From NCBI RefSeq assembly GCF_017654505.1, contig NC_054539.1:72680913-72744912 (forward strand): DNA of 64,000 nt, in the 5' to 3' direction. The position numbers were made by a program, and so were the translations under genes. Position 1 is the stretch's first letter. The number at the start of each line of letters is the position of its first letter. Source of the stretch: Polyodon spathula (taxonomy: Eukaryota > Chordata > Actinopteri > Acipenseriformes > Polyodontidae). Below the pieces are notes generated by a model that was given only the letters and a program-made list of their open reading frames with translations, ran no database searches and had not been told where the DNA came from. Positions 25,876 through 38,108 of this stretch are shown here, piece after piece.

Positions 25876-28800
25876 CTGTGTTGCCTCTTAGCAAAGAGAT
25901 CGCATATGATATTTATCATTATATTTATTATAAAAACTGATTGCATTTGTCTATCAAAAAGACTTTGTGTTGTATAAAATGAATTGACTGTGTTTCATTC
26001 AAACACACTGTTACAAATATGACAATAATCCGTGCCATTGTTTTGCTTAATAGTGTGCCAGCTATTCACATATTATGGCAATTAAAATTCTAAAACCAAT
26101 AAGAATTTGTAAGCCCCTATATTTGTTTTTTTTAAATTCTGGTTTGTTCATTTTATTATGTGCATTTTTTTTCTTTCTGAAAAGCCGTGTTAATAATGAC
26201 TTGGCTACGTTGATATACAGTTTCACTAGTGATACTATTTCCAGAAGTACAATATCAGCTTCATTACTTCAGTTCCCTCACATTCCCACAGTTAACCGTG
26301 CTTATTACCATGGCCAACTTCATGGCCTGTCGCTGATGTGATGTGCAATTACATCGTTCTTTCTGATAGATAATTGAAGTACCACACAATACCATTCACA
26401 ATGCTTGTACAACACCCCACCTGTGGATCACTTACTCTATTTATTCAGAACATCTGCTCCTAATGCAAAAAATATATATATATAACTAACACATTGTGGA
26501 ACACATTGAATCAGTTTGAAGTAGCTGTCAAGGTATTAAAAGTGTTTCACAAAGACAGCCGCCATAAAACCTCAGTGCTGATGCATGTTCTAAGTGTTTG
26601 ATAATGGAGAAATCAATGTTAACAGTCAATGGGATTGAACAGTCATCTCCTATATGCTGCCACTATCTAAAGACCTTGATCTCTCATGAGGTAAAATAAA
26701 TACATTTCCTTTGCACTGCTTGGGGTATATCAGAGCTTTCCAATAACATTGTTGAAACAGACAATATTACCCAGTTTGACAGAGGGAAAAACATCTAGCT
26801 GTCACTTTCAGATAGCAATAAAGTGATTTTACTTGTTTAAGTTACTCGTTTAACATTGGAGGCAACTACTACTGTAAGTGTAGGGTTGCTACTTTTTTCT
26901 CAAGTAACATGTTAAGTAACAAACAGCAGCATAAACGTCTGTTTAACCAAGAACCGTGCCAATATTTATATTCAGTTTAAATGTGAGTTGTATTTATTTT
27001 ATATGAGAGCTGTGTCACGAACAATCAACAGATGGATAAACATCTTTTGACATTGTTTATTTTCAACATCGCCAGTTTGAGTATTTCAGTATATTGACCA
27101 TTAGGCAGGAGTATTAAAGCTATGTTTTAATGACTGGGTCTATTTTAATGATTTCTTGAACTCTAGATAGACCCAGCTGTTATTTTTATAATTTTTTTTT
27201 CCCCCCAAGGATGATTTATTAAGCCATGTATTAATAAATACAATAAAAACTAAATTGAGTTGATGACTGTAAAACATAAGGTTGATTTTAGGGTGGCAGA
27301 ATGAAGATCCCTGATGTGTAATTGAATCACACATATTTACTTATCTCAATACCAATTTTGTGTCTAAACATGTATGCATACATGCAGGAGTCCCCGAGGG
27401 TCTCCCCTGGTAAAAGCATGGCTGCGTGGTGTGCAGGGTGAGTCATACAGTCAGGGGAGCGCAGGGGTCCCTGACTGTCTCCCCTGGTGAAAGCACAGCT
27501 GCATGGTGTGCAGGGGTACCCGAGGGTCTCCGCTGGTAAAAGCATGGCCAAATGCTGTGCAGGTTGAGTCATACAGTCAGGGGAGCGCAGGTTTGCTTTC
27601 TGGCTGTGCCAAGTTGATGGTCTTTGCTGGGAATTCCAGAGGGAGAGTTGCATTGGCTTTGGCGGTCCTGTGGGTTAGAGAGGCAAAACCAGAAGGGACT
27701 ATTTCTCCTGATTGCCCGATAGCGAATCCACTGACCAGGCACACAGTGAGCTCAGACAGACACCTGCAGTGCTGGTCTTTGTCCTCCATAGGCCAGTAGC
27801 TCGCTGACATCCACTCTTGAGTTCCTGGGTGTGAAAGAGGAGACTGGCTTGGTCATGGGCCCACTGGACCTTCACTTCTCTTGAGCTGTGTGGAGAATTG
27901 CTGCGGTGAGGGGTAACATAATTGGGCACTCTAAATAAAATAAATAAAAAAAACAATAATAAAAATATATACAATGTATATTACACTATTACACAAGGCG
28001 TTGCATGGTACATACATTTCCAAACTTAAAGGCTGGTAAGTGGAAAAAGTTCATATTAAACAGTGATCTACCTACTTCAGGCTTATTGCTGTTCTCCTTG
28101 GAAACAAAACAAAATCATTTGAGAATCCGATTGAGAAAGTGCCACTTGCAGAATGGCAATGCAGTCATTTTTAAACTTCTGAATTGGCACCTGTGGTTAT
28201 TAGTAACCTTAGGAACCGTAAATTCGTTGTCTCTAAGAATTTAATAGCATATCCCATACTTAAATCCAGCCAATGCAACTGTTCTGTTCCTCAGCTGAAT
28301 ATCTCACCTCTCCGAGATACATCAGCTTATAACTAATACCTTTTTAACAAAGTGTAGGAAGGCCACCTGGTACTGAGACTTTAATAATTCAACAAAAAAC
28401 AACACTAAAACAATTATGGTTTCCACGGAGAGGATATGAGAATGTTTACCTAAGCAGATGGAGTCACATCTGGTCTGGTGAATGTTAGCCAGGGCACAGA
28501 TGAATCATTCTTAGAAGTCTGAGTGCATTCAAAATATACTCACTACTACCATTATTTAGTTTGTTTGGCTTTTCCATACTTAACTATTCATTTCAGATCA
28601 GCCTCAGCACATTGGTTAAACACAATGTTCTAAATATATCAAAACTTTTGTTGGGCTTTGTTTACTTCATTCGAGTAGTATTTTGAGTTTGAGGTCATCA
28701 AAATTACTTAAAACCCAGAGTTTAATTAATATAAAAACCAGACTCCCTGCTAAATCCAGGATACTAACCTGAATTCAATCTAAAAATGTCGTGCATGTAC

Positions 28801-31800
28801 TCCATGTTTATTGCATGAATTTATAATTTTCCCTTTTTTTTTTTCTTTGTGGAAAAGTTGTCTAAAAATAGGTATCATATAACATTGAGGACAAAGATTT
28901 CAAGTTACCGTTTACATCCTCCTGGAGATTTCCAATGAAATCTATATGCCCTGTCAAAAATCTGGTTAGCACCACCAAAATGAAAAATATGTACTGCCAA
29001 ATATCCTGAGGCATTCATTAGGGGAACTGTAGGATTCTGGCAGTACTGTGTCCATTTGTCATATGGAATATGCTGCTGTGCAGAACATATACAGCTATGG
29101 CCAAACATTTTACATCGCCTAGAATTTTAGGATTAAGATATCATTAAAAAAAAAAAAAAAAAACTACATGAACATAATTTAGATCTTTTGTTTAACATCA
29201 TGCAATCAAAGAAACTACAACATTGTATTGCAAAAGTCTACTGGAAGCCATAATAGTAGTACAGTATTTAATGTTAGATTTCAAAATGTCACATTTTCTT
29301 TATTTTTGTCATTTTTTCGTTAAGTATATGGACAACTACAAAGCGGTATGTAAGTCAATATGTTAACGTAACATTATTCAGCAGGTTTCATTTGACTTTA
29401 TGAAGCAAAATTTGTTAATTGTATATGGTGATACAAATATTTTGGCCATAGCTGTGGACATGCGATCAACACAAGTCTAATTACTGTATTTGTTTTTCAA
29501 CAAATTACAATACAATTCATCCAAGCACGAATTTCACTAATCACTACAACACAAGATTTAGTGTAACATGTCCAGTTTAAACATAAAGACAGAGCTAAAA
29601 TAATTAAGTTGTCTGCATATTTCTTTTACCCAGGTTACCATGTTGCAGGTTGTATTTATTGCATGGCTTTCATACTTATACATAAGGTAATTGAAACAAT
29701 AAGGAAGCACTTCTGCTAACACTTTTATTTGGAGAATTTATGAGACAGCCTAATCTTGTTCTGTAAATTATAGGGTCTGAAAATGAAAAACGTTTCTTTG
29801 AGAATGTCAAGTCAAAATGAAATCAGTATCGTTTGGACAAATGAAATAGTTTTTAACATGTGGAACAATTTAGGCGGATCATAGATCTCAAAGGATTTAC
29901 GAAAATAACTTTTAATGGCAAACAAGGTGACTAATAAAAGTGGTCCTTACATTGCCCTCAAACAATGTCCTGCTTGTGAGTTTGTGTTTTAGTAAATGCA
30001 GATGTACAGCAGGTGTAACCTGTCTTTGGTTTAACTTTGATCGTCTTATTTTATTTTAAAACACCAAATATTGTTAGTAATGCCAAAATTCTTTAGAGTC
30101 TCTTTTCAACTTCCTTCAAAATTGGATGACTATTGTCTACATGAAAGTATCGTATAAATTCTATGCTTGGGGACAGGAGATTAAAAAATAAACAACATCT
30201 ATTTTTATGGTTTGAAATATAGCTAAGTATACCTATTACAATAGAATAATACAATGTTCTGTTTTCTTGGTCTCAAAGTCCTTGAATTTTTATGGATTAA
30301 TAGACCACATGTACCATATTCATGTTAAATAAAACCGTTGTGAACTTGATTTTCAATTACAACTCATTCATGTTAGAATACAAACTAAATCCCATTCATT
30401 ATTAAAGGTGAATTGTGCCCAATCAATGACCCTTTGATTCACAATAAGTATCTCTTAACCATGACTCTTTATAAATAAGTCTTAGCTCTAAGTAATAAGG
30501 ATTATCTTATTGTGTGTCAGTATTCATTTTCTCTATACATTTGACTTATCAACCTGCATGGAAACCACAAACCATTTCAGGGTGGTGGCACTTTGCAATT
30601 TGACAATTATAAATCTGTTGTAATGTTTTATTGCCTTTATACAAGTTAGCATCTGGAGAAGCCACATTTTATACAAGAAGGCATTTAAAAAGGAAATAGC
30701 ATTTTGAAAAATGAGTTTGAAGAGCTATGTCTGTGCCTCTAGCCAGTGGCGAATGTTAGTTATCTTTACTGTGGTTTTGATAGCGGTCATTGTGTGTACA
30801 GGTATTATCAGCCTAAATCCTGTCAAGTAATGCTAGCTGTGATGGAACACAATCGACTCTAGGCTTAAGGCACTAGGTTGATATTGCAGTACATTACGAG
30901 AGAGAGGGCACTCTTACACATTACAAATATTAATTTAACGAGCTCCACCTGTATCTAAACCATAACCCTGTATGTATAACCATTAACATTTCATTGCGGC
31001 GACTATTAGGAAGAGTTGCATTTTGTTTTTCCATCAGTTACAACATCAATAAAAATTATAACAACCACCTCAAGCTTTTCTAGAATTGTTCAAAAATATA
31101 TACTATAATCATAGACACTGTTGTAAGTATAAAACACAGGAGCTATTCCTCAGTATTTAGATTGTTAGAAAATGGAACAAAAAAAAACTACCTTAAAGCA
31201 ATTTTCTGTGCAAAATTATTCCCAAATGGCAGTTATCCCAGGTGGGATTTGCCCTAAATTCACCCCACAATTCCCCAGGCTAGAATCAACTTGCAATTAC
31301 TTACATCAGTGTTCACTGATTCTAACACGAACAACTATATTAAAAGTGATGTTGCCATTGAAGTACTTTGATGGTGGTCTTTCGTACAGAGCAATCCAGA
31401 GCTAGCATTGTACTGAAAAAACTGAAAGAGAAAGTTTGTGTGTGGGGGATGGAGGTGGCATTGCTAGGACCAGGGCTGTTCCTTTGTAGAATAATATGGA
31501 TTAGTGGCAAATCAATGTCTAATACAGTTTTTAATTATGTTCTTTGATTAATGGCAGTTGTATTAGGCCAGACAAAATAATAAATTTGATTCAAGGCATC
31601 GACCAGAGACAAGTTCCCTGGGGAAAAGTTTTAGAAAGAAAGGGAATGCTAAGTAGAAGCACCTGTTCAAATCTACTCTTATATATAAGAATAAATATTG
31701 AATAAAACAGAGTGGAGGTTTGTGCATTTGGCAGTGACTCAGGTTTTAATCAGAGACTCCTAACTTCAAAGGCTGAGCAGAGCCTCCATGTACCTCTTGC

Positions 31801-34084
31801 ATTTCAAGACCCTCCTTCCATTCGCTATGTACTTTTCATATGTGGTGAAGCAGTTTTTCATTTAAACTGAACATAACTGATTTTTATTAGACCATATCCT
31901 GAAAATGTCATTAAAATAACTTGCAATAACTTCACCATCCAGTCTCGCTTTGATCTTGAATTATACAGCTTCCATAAATAGGGGCAATTATAATTTATAT
32001 AGCATTTCTTCTTAACAAAGTGTGTGTTGCTCGCAACACTGTATTTATTAATTATAAAGGGTTGGTAGTGTAAGTAGTGCTTAAAGCTTATCATGGTAAA
32101 TTGGTAGAACTACTAAAACATTCCTGGCCATGTATTCTTAATCTTTGACCTCAGTTATAGTGATCTGCAAGCTACTTATGTTGCAATCAGCGTCATTGCG
32201 CTTCTTAAAACATTTCTTCAGTCTAGTATTTTAATGTAGAAAGGAATTTGAAACTCTGGCTTTCAGTCTTGACAAACACTGTAAATAACTGCATTCCCAG
32301 AGGATTCATAAGTGAAATCATTTGCACAGAAACTATTGAAACTTACTTAAAGCGTTACCTTATGCTGACCCCCTAACCCCCAACGTGCCTGTTCTACCTG
32401 TATTTATAGTCAGAATATTAAAGAATTTGAGAAATCAAAGCTTTTCTAAATGTAATCTCTTTGGTGTGCTGGGGTAGGGGGAAGGGGGTAGTCAAATCAT
32501 TGTGTTATTGAATGACTAAAGTGAATTTATCAAGTAACTTCAGATGAGGTCAGGAGGGGATCACACCCTGCATTTATAACAGATTAGTTCCATTAATCCA
32601 CATGCCCGCATTCCACCAGCTGTGAGCTTTGTAGGTTTTTTATAAAATCACTGGCGAAAGAGGATTAGGGAATGATTTACAAAAATGGAACTCACTCCTT
32701 TATTATCTGGAAATGAACATGGGGGCAGGCATAGCTATAACAGGCTTTTCAAGGGTTGCTTTTAAAAGAGTGGAGCTGATCGTGGCAGGCTGGATCCAGG
32801 GGAGCGCTCAGAGGCAGGTCTGCCTTTGTAGATTGGGAGAGTGTCTGAGGCTTTGGGTCGGGCTGGGTTGTGTGAGAGAGGGCTTTGTCTTATCAGGTAA
32901 CACATCACTCAGCGAGGCTTAGGGCTGAGACGTTTCTGATCAGCAACTGTTTCCATTGAGAAAAAAGGGCATTCTTGTCTGGGCCTAGGCTAATCAGTTC
33001 TTTCTCATTCTGTGAATTTAGCAGCACTGATAGACAGCAATGACCAGCAACATGTCACAGTGGTTACCGCAGGTGCTTTGAGAGATCCCTGGCTGCGGTT
33101 TCAAAAACGTTTGTGTCTGAATTGGAGAAGCCCAGTTGGCTGGTTTTAAAGGGCTGTTATAGGCAAGTCTGCCAGTCTTGAAGCTATGCGCGATGATCAT
33201 CCGTGTCTTAAACCTTAAGAGCTTGTGTCACACTAAAATACACTTAGTGAAGGCATAAAAAGGTTGAAAATTTGACCTAATTAAGACCGGTGCAAAATTA
33301 GAGTGGTTGTAATTTGTTTCAATTTGTACAGAAAATAGAGTATCTGGTTTATCAGAACAAGAACAAGTTATCTATAGTAATACTTGCCTGCTATAATTCA
33401 AAAAGAGCATTTAATGACCAATATTGTCTGCCTTGTGCGTTAGCTCCTTACTGAGTCAGATATCACTGGTCAACTTATAATCAAAGTGCTACAGTGATTA
33501 GCTCATACACTGTTAATAACCCCTGCACAGGATGAGAGAGAAAAAACAACGATCGTGCATCATAGACTTTTCAACAAAAGCAAACACATTACATTTTACT
33601 TTAAGGTAGCAATGTAGCAAACAGTGGATCATGTGATCATTGAGCACAGTAATTGTCGGGTCTCAAATAGTCGCCTGTCTGCTGGCAAATATTATAAATA
33701 AACGCCGGCTCTCTTTTAAACGCCGGATCTCTGTCGTTGCCATTGGAGATGAGGAGGAGTGTGAGCGTAATGAACTGCCATTAAGTGACAGCGATGAAAG
33801 TGACTCTCAGGATTAATAAATAATAATAATAGAAAACTGAATTTAAGGTAGGCCTAAATGTAATGCATATTTGTTTAATGCAGTTATTAAGTTATTAACA
33901 GTTTTGATAATTAAGCGTGCTGAAAGCAGGTCAGATATAAACCTCTTGGTGTATTTTACAGTGTTTTGTTGTATTAACAGGGCACAAGTTTGAGATTAAA
34001 CAATACATTATTTTTGCTAATGGTACTTATTGCTATTGTTGTTAATTAAAAAAAAAACATTTTAGAAGTTTGTATTATTAATTA

Positions 34085-34120
<36 letters not shown>

Positions 34121-37100
34121 AATGGTAAATCTAATTCAGTTTTTTAAATACAAATTCGTACTTCTGCGTGTTCATTTTCTAACGTATTGCATACCATACC
34201 CTTGTTAACCAGTGCAAATAAAAATACTGTAATAGTGCTTTCGCTTTATACTTGAGGGTGTGGAATACAATGTCATTTTGTTATAAAACAAAACTATTAA
34301 TTAGTTCCCACTGACACACAACCTTTTAACAAAGTTGCTGGAGTATTTAAATTGAGTTACGGTGTTACAACAAGGTTGTGTGTTAGTGGCTTCTTAATGA
34401 CCGCATGAAGCATGTCAAGCTAGTGATCTAATATAAACGCTGGTCTCAAATAATCTCCGGTCTCCAATAGGCACCGGGTCTGCTGGCAAATATTGTAAAT
34501 AAACACTGGAGGTGTTTAATTGAAGTTTTATGGTAATACTGTATGTCTATTCAGATTTACTGACATTAACGTAATTTGCAGGCCACTACAGTAAAATTAG
34601 AAAGGCCATTTACCGTTGGATTTAAGTTGCTTCAGCAACGGAGTATAAGTGTTAGCAAATGAATAACAGAAAGCAGGCAGTGTTTATTATTAGAGGGGTT
34701 TAAGTTATTTACAAGATTTTAAAACAGTAAAGATACTTGAAAACCTTTTATGTAAGTAATAACAAGTGTTCAGTCTCATGTAAACATGTGAACATCAGTA
34801 ATAAAGGCTCTAGGGAAACTGTGCTTTACAGGACAACATATACAGCAGGTTTCAGGAAATGAAACCATTTTTAACTGGTTACAGAGGCTAGCTTCATAAC
34901 TGGAATAGCCTCTGGAGTAAGCACTAGTAAATGTGATTCATTTCGTAGCACTTTCATTTTACTAAGTACTCTAGTCCACTTTACTGAAGCACATATTTTG
35001 GTAGTATACCCTTACAGGGGCTCTTTATCAGCTAATGCATATTTTGGTAGTGTACCCTTACAGGGGCTCTTTATCAGCTAAGGCACAGTAGAATAATATG
35101 CAGTAGCATAATGTCACTCGGGGAAAAAAATAAAATACAAAGAAAATAATTTGGAATGCTTTCCTCTCTTAGGTTTCTAAGCACTTGGCCACAAAATAAT
35201 TCTCTCTCATTCTGAAACTAATGCGAAATTTGTCAGAAACATACAAGTGCTCTGGATTAGGCTATTCATGATGTCATTTCCTTTGGCTCTGACATATTCT
35301 GTTTCCATCTGTCTGACAAATTTGACTCTTTAAATGTTCAAGTGGGCTATAGCTCTTAACCGTTTCCTTTGCTTAAATCAGCTCTCCCTGCATAAAACAA
35401 ACAAGAGAACAGTTGTTAAACTGCTCAATGAAGGTGTTCTCACAGTCTGCCTGTTATCTTTGGCTTTGTCAGCTGTCTTTAATTGAAATGTTTATTATGT
35501 GCAAAGAGAAATCAAGGGATTACTGATTGTTTGTCACAGATTTGCAGAATGATTTAGAAGCTGCTGGGCCTGAAATGGTGCAATGCAGTATATGCTTTGT
35601 GCACATATTAAATAGTTTAGTCTTCCAGATAGAAAAGCACATCAGTGGAACTAAACTGTAGCAGATTGTGATACGACTGTCATTAAAATCCTTCAAATAG
35701 AACCCTTTATGCTATTTTAAACCTTTATTTTACAAACAGAAATATACTAAATTCAAAATCTTGGTAAGTAAGTAATAGTTTTTGGTCATAATGCAATGAT
35801 AGGTTTAGCTGAGTAAAATATACATTCTGTTTAAATGTTTACCAATGACGTTTGTAGAATAGTGTTTATTATTGATATCATTATTATTATTAGAAATCTG
35901 ATATCTACAGTAGCAGGGGCTAAACATGTCTAACAGGTGCACCCAGGAGTCACTCTAAGCTGACATTGCTGTTCTTCAGTAGGGCATGGGAGTCAGTGTG
36001 ATGAAGGAGATTACCATTTTTTTGAAGGGGAAAGCAATTCTGGATCTAATTTAGAATCATTAAGCCCACTTACTTTATTTACAGTAAGAGATGTTAATTG
36101 AGCAGCATTGGATGTTTTTTGTTTGTTTTTTAAGAATTATGGCAGCATACTGCATACGATTATATTCGTCTTACGAGTATGTTGATATTACAAGTTTCCA
36201 ACAAGCTGTTTTTCCTAAGCAAAATGTGTGTTAGTTATTCCAGTTTCAATTCACTTCACTTAAAAAGGTCAATCTTAGATTGCGTTTGTGATTGCATGTT
36301 GGTTTGCCATTGGTAAAAGATTTAATTGTGCATGAAGAATTCTGGGAGTGAGTAAACAATTGCATGGCCAGAGTCAGTTCACAATTTGGATACTGACACA
36401 GCACAGTTGACTGGTTTTAAATAAGTGGGGATCCTGCTGTGTAAACAATTATATAGCACAGCTGACCAATGATTTTTGCATCTGTTAACCCATGAATACC
36501 ATTAGTGATTATTATTGAGTTGACAATTCATTAAATGTTGCAATAACTGGTTAGAATTAGCCTGTAGATTTCACTGCATAATGCCTCAATTATGTGTAAA
36601 GGCCCCTCCCGTACCATGTGACTCGCACATGTTCTTACTGTGTTGTATGTAAAAGAGCATAGATAGATAGATAGATAGATAAAGTAAGTCTAACAGAGTA
36701 CCTGAGTGTTGTACAATAAGTCTAACAGAGTACCTGAGTGTTGTAAAGTCTAACAGAGTACCTGAGTGTTGTACAGTAAGTCTAACAGAGTACCTGAGTG
36801 TTGTACAGTAAGTCTAACAGAGTACCTGAGTGTTGTACAGTAAGTCTAACAGAGTACCTGAGTGTTGCACAGTAAGTCTAACAGAGTACCTGAGTGTTGT
36901 ACAGTAAGTCTAACAGAGTACCTGAGTGTTGCACAGTAAGTCTAACAGAGTACCTGAGTGTTGTAAAGCTTTTTGTTGGTTCAAGATATTATTTAAATTT
37001 ACTGCTGCACTGTTAAAGACAAAAGTTATCCAGTAACCCTGGTATTAGTAATGGGAGAGAACTTTTTACCCTCTCTTTTCTTTGGCACTTATTCCGCAGT

Positions 37101-38051
37101 GCAGATAAATGATCCAAGATGACCTTAAAGCTGTCCTGTTATCTTTAATGTAGTAGTTCTTAGCTGTTCTCATAAAACCAGAATACATTCTGCAGTTTGA
37201 TGCTTGAGCTGACACCGCCCAAGCTACACAATCCCAAGATACACAGGTAATCCATTTTGATGCAAATACGTTTATGCCACTTGGTATTCCATTATTAGCC
37301 ATAGACGATAGGAGGGAATGGTTCTGTAAGCTTTAAGGGCTGACTGAAATAGTTAAATAATTAAAAAATCAGCTTATAGCCCAGAAATGCTTCTTAAGCC
37401 AAGTGTTAGAATAAAGAAAGTACCTTTTATAATAAAGTGACATTTCACTGTTGCCGTCATTTTAATAGTGGGACTAACCAGCAGTGGGGGAAAAAATATG
37501 CAATTCCCACAGGTAGTGTTTCTTTCTTTTTTTTGTAATTTATTTAAAAATAGGACATGATATAAATTGAAAATTGTAATTTTGGTGCCGGGGTCACAAA
37601 TATGTTCTTTAATATCTCAGAATGATTGCAAAAATGAACTGGCAAACAGTCAGTTTAAGGCAGGCATAACAATTTCACAATTTTCTGGTACACTAACCCC
37701 CTCAGGTATGTTGAGGTCTTTGAGTGCCTAACTGGACCTTGTCGGCTTTTGTTAAGTATGGCATAACTGGCTTCTGTAGTGTTCCTAATAAGAAATAAAA
37801 AGTGGCAGGGGAAGAGCCTTGAATTTATACAGAAGAGCAAGCCACCTCTGTGGGCACAGTGCTGTCAAAACCAATGCATTTATTATTAAAATCCTGCAAG
37901 CACAGCTGGGAGGGTTTTGGTTATCAGGTATCATTAAAAGCTGCAGAGGACCACTGTGACCAACATGATGAGCAGGGCAGCCTGGCCCTGTGCTTCTATG
38001 CTTAGGCTCTGGAAGTGTACCAGCCGACATTTGACTTCTGTCAGGGCAGAA

Positions 38052-38108
<57 letters not shown>

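Noticed and set aside
27327..27810. Overlapping Pro/Ser-rich open frames on both strands
   Set aside because: They follow from the GC-rich tandem repeat, and no frame stands out.
36685..36967. CRISPR-like array of regular repeats
   Set aside because: The units are directly adjacent with no unique spacers. It is an ordinary minisatellite in a vertebrate intron.
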